The notes under the pieces are model-generated. The model did no database searches and was not told where the DNA came from. It saw only the letters and a program-made list of their open reading frames with translations. DNA of 30,783 bases from a virus, in the IMG/VR virus record IMGVR_UViG_3300025108_000236, positions 1 through 30,783 of that record, one strand, 5' to 3'. Below, piece after piece: positions 13,261-22,228 of the stretch (within the stretch, counting starts at the first letter, position 1; the number at the start of each line of letters is the position of its first letter). A program made the translations under genes and the position numbers.

Positions 13261-13848
13261 ATGTCTTCTACTGCTGCAACTACTGCTATTGATATCTGCT
13301 CACGGGCATTGATTCTGATTGGCGCAGATCCAATCACTTCATTTACCGAAGATACGACTGAGGCTCTAGTGGCCTCAAACTTGTATGAGGATGTTGCGCG
13401 ATCTCAGTTGTGCCGGACACGCTGGCGGTTCGCTACCGAGCAAGCGCAACTAGCTGCACATTCCTCTGCTCCTACTGGCCGCTTTGATATTGCACATCAG
13501 CTGCCAACCAATCTTTTAATGATTAATGCTATTACCATTAGCGACCAACCTATTAAATACACAGTGTATGGCGACATGGTTTACAGCAATAGTTCTTCTG
13601 CTGACACTTTGGTATGCGATTACATTTATCGCGCCGATGAAGCAGAGTGGGCTTCATATTTTATTATTGCGCTTGAGCATCATCTTGCGGGAATCTTTGC
13701 TACATCTATTGCGCGTGATGCTGCACTTGCTGGTTTGTTTGAGGCAAAAGCAGACGACCTTATGCGTAAGGCTAAGAGTATTGATAGCCAGCAACATACA
13801 ACGCGTAAACTTACAACTTCGAGGTTCTTGACTGAAAGGCACTCATAA
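13261..13848 (+). CDS. Tail tubular protein A (T7 gp11-like adaptor)
   Basis: A 195-residue head-to-tail adaptor that would form a ring below the portal. It has the family opening ATTAIDICSRALILIGADPITSFTEDTTEA (6-35), then ARSQLCRTRWRFATEQAQLA (46-65), PTNLLMINAI and a C-terminal helix with the AKADDLMRKAKSID pattern. The length is close to T7 gp11. AAGAGGTAAGC before the ATG is the ribosome binding site. The stop overlaps the tail tubular B start by one base. Confidence 0.9.
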   Translation: MSSTAATTAIDICSRALILIGADPITSFTEDTTEALVASNLYEDVARSQLCRTRWRFATEQAQLAAHSSAPTGRFDIAHQLPTNLLMINAITISDQPIKYTVYGDMVYSNSSSADTLVCDYIYRADEAEWASYFIIALEHHLAGIFATSIARDAALAGLFEAKADDLMRKAKSIDSQQHTTRKLTTSRFLTERHS

Positions 13849-16106
13849 TGGCTAAAGTCAAGATTTCGTTTAATAGCTTTCAGTTTGGCGAGTTAAGTCC
13901 GTCATTTTTGTCTAGGGTTGATACGCAACTCTATCAAGCTGGCGCGCAAAAAGTTAGAAACTTCTTGATATTAAACGAGGGTGGTATAAAGAAAAGGCCA
14001 GGGACTGAGTATATTTATCAGTTCGGCACAACAAGAAATGCCGCCAACGAAATGGAGATTAGAATTGAACCGTTTGTCTTTTCTGATGACGAGCGTTACA
14101 TTTTTGCTTTCAGCAATAACAAGCTGGAAGTATTCGGCGTTACTGCTGCTGGCGTAGTTGATACCAGCCCAGCCGTTACACTTACAAATGGTGCATCAAG
14201 TAACGTCTGTCCGTGGACAACTGCCAAGCTAAAGCAGATTACTATTGCTACATCTGCTGACATAATGATTGTATCGCACACATCATTTAATCCAGTAATC
14301 ATTCGCAGAACCGGTTCCGACGCATTTGAAGCACGCAACTTTACGTTTGATGTGGATGTGTTGGACAGCAATGTATCTGCCCCTAAACAACCATACTATG
14401 ACTTTCAGGCACAAGCTGTTACCATTACACCCAGTGTATTTACGGCTGGAGTAGGCCGAACACTAACAACAAGTAGCGATTATTTTACAGTAGGTAATGG
14501 TGAAAACTGGGTTGGAAAATTTATTCTTGTGGGCAGCGTCCCGTGTGAAATTACTGCTAGAAACAGTAACACAGAAGTTGTCGTGGATATCCCTACGGGT
14601 GGGATTTATCGAGAGTTGCCGCCAGATAGTATTGAAGTCTTTGGTGGTATTGATGATGTTCGTGTTACTATGGCTCTTCATAATCTATCAGTTGGCGATA
14701 GTTTTGATATCACTAGGGTTGGCCCTTTGGGAGGCATCTCAGCCTCGAACATAGAAGGCACATTTACTGTAACTCAAATCCTTGATGAAAATACATTTGA
14801 GTATGCAACAAACCATAATGCTAACACCTCCTCCATTGGCGGCGGTAGTGTTCGAGTTGCAACAACGTCTGCCACTACAGAGTGGTATGAGCAATCATAT
14901 TCAGATATCCGCGGCTTTCCCGGTGCTGTTGTATTCCACGAAGGTCGCTTGTGGTTTGGGGGAACAACTTCACAGCCTGATCATATCTGGGCAAGTAAAT
15001 CAAATGACATCTTTAACTTTAATATAGGCACGGGGGCTGACAACGATGCGATTGATGCTGCTTCTAACTTTGGTGAGTTTAGTCAAATTAGGCATCTTGT
15101 ATCTAATCGTGACCTCCAAATATTTAGCGCATCTAACGAGTCTTATATTCCAGCTTTTACCGAAAAGCCTATAACCCCCTCAAACGTCCAAATTAAGCGT
15201 CAGACACCGTTTGGTAGTTCCTTTGCACGACCACAAGCCTTTGATGGTGCAACGCTCTATACGCAAGCCTCTGGCAAGATGCTGGGGTCTTATGTGTATA
15301 GTGAGGTTGAGCAAGCATATAACACCCAAAATGTTAGTCAGACTGCTGGACACTTAATGATTGACCCAGTTCAGGCAGCATCTATTAAAGGTGCGTTTGA
15401 TCGCGCTGAATCATATCTTTTCTTAATTAATCCAGATGGCACACTGTCTGTATTCTATTCTTCTCGTGGTGATCAAAAAGCAGGGTGGATGCTTTGGGAT
15501 ACACCGGGCGAGTTCCATAGCATTTGCACACTTGATAGGCAGTTATTTTGTGTATCTGTTCGGGATGAAGGTGATGGAACTAACGGGTATTACTTAGAAG
15601 AGTTTAAGGAATCTATGCCTATGGATTTCTGTAAAAGCTATTCTGGGACTGCTGGTGTATTTGATGTAAGTTCTGTGTTTGCTAATGGTGCTAATGTTAA
15701 GGTTGCTAGCGGCACTGATTATCTTGGCACATATACTGTTGCCTCTGGTAATGTAGATACTTCTGCTGTGCAGCAAGCTACAACAGCTTTTATTGGCTAT
15801 CAGTTCAATCCGATTCTTAAAACCCTTCCTATTGATCAGCTTGTTCAGGGTGATTCAATGACTGGTCGCCCTCGTAAAATTGATATGGTAACGCTTGATT
15901 TGTTGGAAACTTTGTCTGTTGCTGTTAATAATAAGAATATGATTTTGCGAAATGTAAATGACGACTTCTCTTTAGGCCGGGCATCCTTTACTGGTTATAA
16001 AGAGTTTCGTTTAATTGGTATTAGTCGTAGTCCAACTGTTGAGATTACGCAGTCCGTTCCGTTTGATTTACAACTGAACGGCATGGTTGTAGAGGTGAGT
16101 TTCTAA
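13848..16106 (+). CDS. Tail tubular protein B (T7 gp12-like nozzle)
   Basis: A 752-residue beta-rich tail nozzle protein, near the size of T7 gp12. The N-terminus is characteristic: FNSFQFGELSPSFLSRVDTQLYQAGAQKVRNFLILNEGGIKKRPGTEYI (8-56). The conserved middle includes FPGAVVFHEGRLWFGGT (about 358-374), and the C-terminus has RPRKIDMVTLDL and GYKEFRLIGISRSPTVEITQSVPFDLQLNGM. It forms the distal tail tube to which fibres attach. It is joined by one-base overlaps to the adaptor gene before it and the core-protein gene after it. Confidence 0.93.
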   Translation: MAKVKISFNSFQFGELSPSFLSRVDTQLYQAGAQKVRNFLILNEGGIKKRPGTEYIYQFGTTRNAANEMEIRIEPFVFSDDERYIFAFSNNKLEVFGVTAAGVVDTSPAVTLTNGASSNVCPWTTAKLKQITIATSADIMIVSHTSFNPVIIRRTGSDAFEARNFTFDVDVLDSNVSAPKQPYYDFQAQAVTITPSVFTAGVGRTLTTSSDYFTVGNGENWVGKFILVGSVPCEITARNSNTEVVVDIPTGGIYRELPPDSIEVFGGIDDVRVTMALHNLSVGDSFDITRVGPLGGISASNIEGTFTVTQILDENTFEYATNHNANTSSIGGGSVRVATTSATTEWYEQSYSDIRGFPGAVVFHEGRLWFGGTTSQPDHIWASKSNDIFNFNIGTGADNDAIDAASNFGEFSQIRHLVSNRDLQIFSASNESYIPAFTEKPITPSNVQIKRQTPFGSSFARPQAFDGATLYTQASGKMLGSYVYSEVEQAYNTQNVSQTAGHLMIDPVQAASIKGAFDRAESYLFLINPDGTLSVFYSSRGDQKAGWMLWDTPGEFHSICTLDRQLFCVSVRDEGDGTNGYYLEEFKESMPMDFCKSYSGTAGVFDVSSVFANGANVKVASGTDYLGTYTVASGNVDTSAVQQATTAFIGYQFNPILKTLPIDQLVQGDSMTGRPRKIDMVTLDLLETLSVAVNNKNMILRNVNDDFSLGRASFTGYKEFRLIGISRSPTVEITQSVPFDLQLNGMVVEVSF

Positions 16107-16657
16107 TGGCTTGGGCAGTAGCAGCGGCATTTCAAGTAGCTGGTGGTTTAGGATCGGCTAGAGCAAAACGTAAGGCTTCGCGAGCGGCTAGGCGTGAAGC
16201 GGAAGCACAAGCGGCTGAGTTTCGTCGCCAAACTTTTGAAGTAGCACAGCTTGCAACAGAACAACACGAGCAACGTTTAGAACAGTTTGCAGAATTAGTT
16301 GCACAAAATGAAGCTATGGCAGCTTTTATGGGACGCACGGGTCGAAGCATTTCTGCGTTGCGTAAAGAAGAAGAACGTAGATATGGCCGTGATGTAAGTA
16401 GACTTCGCGCGCAAGAAGAACGCGAAAAACAAAAGTTAGAAAAACAAGCAAAGACAACTATTGCTCGCGGCAGAGCCACTTCTGATATTTACAAGACGCA
16501 AGCTAAGGCATCTTTGTTTAGCACCGCTGTTGCTGCTGCAAGTCTTTATCAACCACCCGCAACAGCTGCAACAATAGGCGGAACAAGTGCAGGAGGAGGC
16601 ACTGGTGTTAATGTGCAATCTTCTAAAACGGGAATGTCTCCTAAAGTAGTTTATTAA
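16106..16657 (+). CDS. Internal virion protein, T7 gp14-like
   Basis: A 183-residue protein, first of three internal core proteins by order. A hydrophobic glycine-rich start (WAVAAAFQVAGGLGSARAK) is followed by a long Arg/Glu/Gln coiled coil (about 20-130), then a small-residue C-terminus (FSTAVAAASLYQPPATAATIGGTSAGGG). In T7, gp14 is carried in the head and inserted into the host outer membrane during DNA ejection. The N- and C-terminal hydrophobic parts would suit that, but sequence identity to T7 is not evident to me, so the call rests on position and architecture. Confidence 0.7.
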   Translation: MAWAVAAAFQVAGGLGSARAKRKASRAARREAEAQAAEFRRQTFEVAQLATEQHEQRLEQFAELVAQNEAMAAFMGRTGRSISALRKEEERRYGRDVSRLRAQEEREKQKLEKQAKTTIARGRATSDIYKTQAKASLFSTAVAAASLYQPPATAATIGGTSAGGGTGVNVQSSKTGMSPKVVY

Positions 16658-16667
16658 GAGAAGTATA

Positions 16668-18683
16668 ATGGCTGAAATAAAAAGATCACGTGCAGGACAA
16701 TCGTTTCTTACAAAGCCCATTGGCGTTGTTGATGTAACTACCGGAGCAGATAGAGCTTATGACGCTAAAGCAAAACTTGCTAGTTCTGTTTCTGATGCGA
16801 TGTTTGGTTTAGCAAAAACTCTTCAAGTAAAAGAGGGGCAAGACTTTGCTGATAAAGTTCGTGTTCGAAAAGAAGACGGAAGTATTAATTACATAACTCC
16901 CCCAAGCAGACTTGGCCGGGGAGGCGTAGAGCAAGCGCAAAAAGAATTAGATAAAAAATATAATGTTGCTCTTAAACAAGACGCGTTAAATACTGCTGCT
17001 GAGTTTAGGCAAGTTTACCGTGATGAAAAATCATTTAACAATGCCTACCAAGAATATATAAAAACAACCTCAGCAGAGTTAACAAGAACTACTGATGAAA
17101 AGTTTGCTGCTATGTTTGCAAGCAATGCTGAGGCTGTTCGCTTTGAACATTCTTTGGATATAAAAAACAAAGCATTTCAGGCAGAGCAAATTCAGTCTCG
17201 CTCTCAATATGAAACAGACATGAGAAATACAATCGCTCAGGCTGCTATTGCTATGTCAAATGGCGATGTTGGAGAAGCTGAGTATACAGCACAACTAGTA
17301 ATGGAAAGCCTGGATGAGGATGCTATTTCTGTATTTGGTTTGTCTGGCGAAAAACAAAGGGACTTAAAAAATGCTCTTTCAGATTCAATAAGAAATGCAA
17401 GAATACAAAACGCTGCAAAAAATTATACGCTGCAAGATTTAGTTAAACTTGAAAACGCTGTAAAGTTTAGAGACTTTTCTGACAAAAAATTAAAGGCTGA
17501 CATGCCGTGGTTAGAAGATTTGATTAATCAATCTTCTTCTACTACACAGCGCGCAAACACTTTGAATGTTTTTGTTAGCGGCTTGAAAACAGCAAGGTCT
17601 AGCGAGTTGGCTGTAAGCAAGCAAACTAATCATGCGGCTGCACTTTTAGATTATAGAAATAGTGGTCAAGTTTTTGAAAACAACAAGTCCGCAAGAACTG
17701 CTTTAGATTCCGCTTTGGCGCAAACTGGGGTTGATACAAGAAATATTTTTGATCCGGAAGCTTCTCCTATTGTTTTACCCTTTATTGTTTCTGCTCCCTT
17801 TGCATCTGATGTTGTTAATAGAAGTTTTTCTAACCTTGCTGGCAGTGGTGTTTACAATCCCGATCAAATACAAGGCGCATTGGCAGTTTATAATAATATT
17901 TTAAACCCAATGGACTACGGACTTTCCGATAAAAACATTGAGTTTATGGAAAGACTATCTTCTACACTTACTAACTTTGGTGATGATCCCCTTACTGCTC
18001 TAAACCTTGCTCGCGTTGTTAGAAACAATGAGCCAGAACACGTAGCTGTTGTTCAGTCTTTTTACAAATCAGCATTTCCAAAAGCAAAAGAGGCTGGTGT
18101 TGATATAGACCAAATGGCTTCTGCTTGGATCAAAGAGACCATGCCGGGCATACGCCCTAATCATGTGCCTGAAATGGCTACCCTTGCTGCGTCTATAATG
18201 GTTAGTGACCCTGCTTCTGTTGAAACAGTTTTAGAGCGAACTTACGATTATAAGTTTGTTGATTCTGACTATTTGTTGCCAAGCAGTTATGAAAGAAGTC
18301 AGGGGCTAAAAGCAAAAAGTAGATTTGCTCCGGAAGTGTTTATGAATAAAGATCAGCTTCCAAAGTTTGATGAAATTATTAACAACCAACTAGGACGTTT
18401 TAGCGATCCCAATTTGGTTTTTGGTGAAAATGTTTTTCTAGATGTTGTTATCGGCGGCGGCAATACGGCTGAATATAGATTTGTAAATAAAATTGGCACA
18501 CCCTTGCAAGACGCCCTGGGCGTTCAGCCAATGTTTGGCTCTCGCGCAATTAAAGAGTTTTTATCTAATAACGCTGCAAAGCAACTGCGCGATGCGGAGT
18601 TTGAGCGTTCACTTTTATCTAGCCCAGTTGGAGGTCTTGAAGTTAAAGCAAGGCGTGGCAAACAAATTTTAGGCGGCAGATAA
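16668..18683 (+). CDS. Internal virion protein, T7 gp15-like by position
   Basis: A 671-residue, mainly helical soluble protein with many Lys/Asn/Ala codons and no membrane segment, placed between the gp14-like and the very large core protein. It starts MAEIKRSRAGQSFLTKPIGVV, and a long helical region follows with YRDEKSFNNAYQEYIKTTSAELTRTTDEKFAAMF (108-141). In T7-like phages this position belongs to the core stack protein that lines the ejection channel. There is no catalytic motif I can point to. The next ATG follows its stop within two bases. Confidence 0.7.
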   Translation: MAEIKRSRAGQSFLTKPIGVVDVTTGADRAYDAKAKLASSVSDAMFGLAKTLQVKEGQDFADKVRVRKEDGSINYITPPSRLGRGGVEQAQKELDKKYNVALKQDALNTAAEFRQVYRDEKSFNNAYQEYIKTTSAELTRTTDEKFAAMFASNAEAVRFEHSLDIKNKAFQAEQIQSRSQYETDMRNTIAQAAIAMSNGDVGEAEYTAQLVMESLDEDAISVFGLSGEKQRDLKNALSDSIRNARIQNAAKNYTLQDLVKLENAVKFRDFSDKKLKADMPWLEDLINQSSSTTQRANTLNVFVSGLKTARSSELAVSKQTNHAAALLDYRNSGQVFENNKSARTALDSALAQTGVDTRNIFDPEASPIVLPFIVSAPFASDVVNRSFSNLAGSGVYNPDQIQGALAVYNNILNPMDYGLSDKNIEFMERLSSTLTNFGDDPLTALNLARVVRNNEPEHVAVVQSFYKSAFPKAKEAGVDIDQMASAWIKETMPGIRPNHVPEMATLAASIMVSDPASVETVLERTYDYKFVDSDYLLPSSYERSQGLKAKSRFAPEVFMNKDQLPKFDEIINNQLGRFSDPNLVFGENVFLDVVIGGGNTAEYRFVNKIGTPLQDALGVQPMFGSRAIKEFLSNNAAKQLRDAEFERSLLSSPVGGLEVKARRGKQILGGR

Positions 18684-18684
18684 T

Positions 18685-21600
18685 ATGCAACGTCCTGTTT
18701 ACACATATGAGTCTGGAAATGTTTTAGATGAATACGGTGCTGTCTCTTTTGGTGAAACACTTGGGGCAACACTTAAATATCAATACTCTCCACTGTATGA
18801 CACTATTTTTAATGCGTTTGATGGCGACGCAACGCTTGACCCAGACTTTGATTTTGCAAGTGCAGTTAAGGGTCGCGAGGGTATGGCGCGTTATTTGATT
18901 GGCGCAAAAAACCAACAGCATTTTGATTACCTTCTTGGCAATGTAGAAAAAAATATGGAGAACAGGCAGGTTCTTCAACGCTCTACTATACTGCAATCTT
19001 TGGGTGCTGGCTTGCTTGACCCAATGAACATTGCTTTTCCCATTCCTATCCTTCGTAGTGTTGGCGGTTTAGTAAAAGGCACGATGACTGCCGGGCAAGC
19101 TTTTAAGGCTGGTGCTGTTGGTGGTGCTACTGTTGGAATTGCCAGTGAGGCAATGCGCGCGCCGTTTGACCCGCTTGCCACCAAAGAAGAAGTTGCTGCA
19201 AACATTGCAATGAACACAGTAGGTGGTGGTGTTTTAGGCACGATTCCTTCTGTTGTCCGCTCGATTGGTCGGAATGTGCAAGCTTCTGCAAAGGTTGCCG
19301 ATAGAAACCTAGAGGTAATGATGACGCGCGGAACTGCGCTTCGCGACGAGGTTGATGGCGTTAAACTTGACTATGATATTGAATTAGATGAACGCAGTAT
19401 TGGTGTTGAGTTTAAGAAAGATACAGTATTTATTGATAAGTCATTGGTAAAAGAACAGTTTTACAAAAAGCCTTGGACTAAGCCGGAGGTTGAGGGTGCA
19501 AAACCATTGGCTCAAGGCGATATTCCTAGCGAAGTAGAGTATGCAAGTTTTCTTATTCACAGAGAGATTGCACGCAAGGGTGGCGCGCCTACAGATAAAA
19601 AGAAACTGGTTGCTTGGATTGATGGGACAAACAAGGAAGCTTTGCAGAAAATGACTTCTGGGTATGGTGAGGTCAAAACGCTTGTGACCGACAATCCCTT
19701 ATACAATATGATAGGCAGTCCACTTAAAAGAACTAGAAACTCTGACAAAATACCTGAGTTTTACAAAATGCGTCACGCCCGGATTGCAGAAAATAATGCT
19801 GTAACTCTTGAGCGTCATGTTGAAGGCTTGGGTGTGGAGTCTATGGAAACAAGTCTTAATCAATATAAAAACCAAGCCAACCAGCTTGTTATTGATTTGG
19901 AAGATTTACAGGTAATGGAAGCCACTGGCGATAGTCAAGCCCCAGATATTTTTGGCACAAGGGATGATCTTATAACTCGTGCTGTAGCTGGCACCCGGTC
20001 TTCAAATGAAGAGTTTGAAGCTATATTAAAGCTGCGCGCTGAAATAGCCAACCCAGCGTTTAATAGAACATTAACTGACTATGAAAAAAAATATGTCGGA
20101 CGCATAAATAGTTATTATGATGATATGCTTGCAAAGGCAAAAGAGGCTGACCTTTTAACAGATATTATTAATATCCCGTCAGAAATTAAAAATACAAAAG
20201 AATTTATAAATAAGTTTGAAAAAGCACTTGCCGATGGAAGTCTTGATCCTAATGGTCGCGCCGGAACTCTTGCTCAAGCAAGGATAAATATAAAGAAAAA
20301 AGATTTGGCTTTTTATGAGGGCTTGCCAGAGTTTAAGCAGAAACAAAATTATTTGAATCGTGTGCCGCGTTCACAAGAGTTGGCAAATGATGACGCTTTG
20401 TATGAGCGATTTGTTCAAGTAATTATGAAGTATCAAAGGGGAGAAAAAACTGTTTGGGATGATGCTGTTGGCAAATGGGTTGAGGTATCTCCGCGAGAAC
20501 GCGCAGAGCAAATTGCAGATGCTTATGCTCACCCGCAAGATTTTGATCCATCAACTATGGGTCGCGCAGCCGGGTCTAGGTATTTTCAAGAAAGAACTCT
20601 TGGAGACATACCAGATTATGAGTTGATTGATTTTATTCACACCGATCCTTCTGTTGTGCATGACTATGCGCGAAAGGTTGGGCTGGCTATTGAGTATCGA
20701 AAGTCTTTTGGAACTCAAACATTTGATGAGTTTCTTGAAGAGTTTGAGATTGATGCTGTTCAACGTGGGTTAAGCGATGATGACATTTCTGCTTACAAAC
20801 GGGATATAACCGCAGACTTTGACGCTTTGCGTGGGCTGTCTATTAGCGATCCCGCTAAATTAACCACTCGGGTTGCTAATTTTTTACGAAATGTTGCTCA
20901 AATGACTTACTTGGGTAAGGCTGCTGAAGCTACTTTTGGTGACTTGCATGGGGTTATTGGGCAACACGGGGTAGGGGGGTTGTTTACTGCTTTTGGAAAC
21001 CCGGCAAGTAGAGCAACTAAAAACTTAATTAAAGAAGAAAACAGGGAACTTGTTGAGGCTTTGAACCTTATTAAGAATGATACAGCTAATAAGGTTGTTA
21101 TTGAAAACACGCGCATGGGTGAAGTTTACCGAGAAGAAAAAATTATGAACGCATTGGTGCAGCGTTTTCATAATTTGCCTGTGTTTGGTAGTTTCCTCGG
21201 CCCGATGACAAAACTTTGGCGCGGCTTGGATGGGGTTCTCCGCCATCATAGAATAATCAAACATGCTATCGAAATGCGCGATGGAATTATTGACCCAAAG
21301 GATAAAATTTTTCTGGGACGCATGGGTATTACCGAAGAGATTGCCAAAGATATTGCGAACATTAAAATGGCAAATGGCGAAAGCCCGTTTCAAGGTAAAG
21401 CAACTGGCGATGGCTCATTGTATTTTGCAAACATTGCTGAGTGGCCTACGCACAACAGAAAGTCGCGTGAGTTAAAGCGCGCATTTGTAAATGCTTTGGA
21501 GACAGGCATACACAATACCGTTGTTATTGCCAGCCTTGCAGATAAACCAATTATTGTTCGTGGCGCAGCCTACGTGCCTTATAAACCCTTTATGGGTAAA

Positions 21601-22200
21601 TTAGGCTTTGAGCCAGATGCTCGCGTATCGTTTGGCGGCAAAAAAGTAGTTAAGATTTCTGATGGAACTCTTACTGCACCATTTGTGTTTATGAGTTTTG
21701 GCTTGGGTGCATTGCCTCGGATTACTGCTCGTCTTGCTGATCCATTTCAGAAGCATCGTATGACTCAGGTGTTGTCTGCTGCAATGCTTGGCTTCCTTGT
21801 TCTTCGTATTCGTAAGTCAGACTGGTGGTTTGAAAATAATGACATGCAAGACATTGTTGCCCGGTCATTTGATTATGCTGGTATTGCTGGAATTTACGGC
21901 GATATTTTTTACACAAGCCTTGAAATGCTTGCTGGTGCTGGCGTTTTGGACGAAGAAACAATGTTAATTAAACCAAAGTATTACAATATTGATGGCTCTG
22001 ATGCTTTGACAGCCCCGCTTGGCGCGCCAGCTGGGATGGTTCATGGCTGGATTAAGGCAGCAAATAAGTTTGTAAACGGCGAAACGGACGAAGCAACCAG
22101 AGAGTTTGCCAGAAACTTTATAAAAATACTTAACACTCCGGTTCAATATGACTTTGCCGACCTTGCAGAAGATGTCGGATTAATTGAAGAGTATAGATAA
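18685..22200 (+). CDS. Giant internal virion (ejection) protein, T7 gp16-like
   Basis: An 1171-residue protein, the largest in the window, in the place of T7 gp16. An N-terminal soluble part is followed by a small-residue hydrophobic segment (SVGGLVKGTMTAGQAFKAGAVGGATVGIASEAM, about 117-149) and a second one near 172-185. There is a long helical middle, then a C-terminal amphipathic region around SAAMLGFLVLRIRKSDWWFENND (1031-1053). Such proteins are ejected to form a trans-envelope channel. T7 gp16 carries an N-terminal lytic transglycosylase; I do not see its catalytic pattern here. Its role in ejection is inferred from size, order and the amphipathic segments. The following fibre gene has its own short leader (22201-22228). 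Confidence 0.75.
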   Translation: MQRPVYTYESGNVLDEYGAVSFGETLGATLKYQYSPLYDTIFNAFDGDATLDPDFDFASAVKGREGMARYLIGAKNQQHFDYLLGNVEKNMENRQVLQRSTILQSLGAGLLDPMNIAFPIPILRSVGGLVKGTMTAGQAFKAGAVGGATVGIASEAMRAPFDPLATKEEVAANIAMNTVGGGVLGTIPSVVRSIGRNVQASAKVADRNLEVMMTRGTALRDEVDGVKLDYDIELDERSIGVEFKKDTVFIDKSLVKEQFYKKPWTKPEVEGAKPLAQGDIPSEVEYASFLIHREIARKGGAPTDKKKLVAWIDGTNKEALQKMTSGYGEVKTLVTDNPLYNMIGSPLKRTRNSDKIPEFYKMRHARIAENNAVTLERHVEGLGVESMETSLNQYKNQANQLVIDLEDLQVMEATGDSQAPDIFGTRDDLITRAVAGTRSSNEEFEAILKLRAEIANPAFNRTLTDYEKKYVGRINSYYDDMLAKAKEADLLTDIINIPSEIKNTKEFINKFEKALADGSLDPNGRAGTLAQARINIKKKDLAFYEGLPEFKQKQNYLNRVPRSQELANDDALYERFVQVIMKYQRGEKTVWDDAVGKWVEVSPRERAEQIADAYAHPQDFDPSTMGRAAGSRYFQERTLGDIPDYELIDFIHTDPSVVHDYARKVGLAIEYRKSFGTQTFDEFLEEFEIDAVQRGLSDDDISAYKRDITADFDALRGLSISDPAKLTTRVANFLRNVAQMTYLGKAAEATFGDLHGVIGQHGVGGLFTAFGNPASRATKNLIKEENRELVEALNLIKNDTANKVVIENTRMGEVYREEKIMNALVQRFHNLPVFGSFLGPMTKLWRGLDGVLRHHRIIKHAIEMRDGIIDPKDKIFLGRMGITEEIAKDIANIKMANGESPFQGKATGDGSLYFANIAEWPTHNRKSRELKRAFVNALETGIHNTVVIASLADKPIIVRGAAYVPYKPFMGKLGFEPDARVSFGGKKVVKISDGTLTAPFVFMSFGLGALPRITARLADPFQKHRMTQVLSAAMLGFLVLRIRKSDWWFENNDMQDIVARSFDYAGIAGIYGDIFYTSLEMLAGAGVLDEETMLIKPKYYNIDGSDALTAPLGAPAGMVHGWIKAANKFVNGETDEATREFARNFIKILNTPVQYDFADLAEDVGLIEEYR

Positions 22201-22228
22201 AAAATAAAGCTTGTGATAGGATTCGCGT

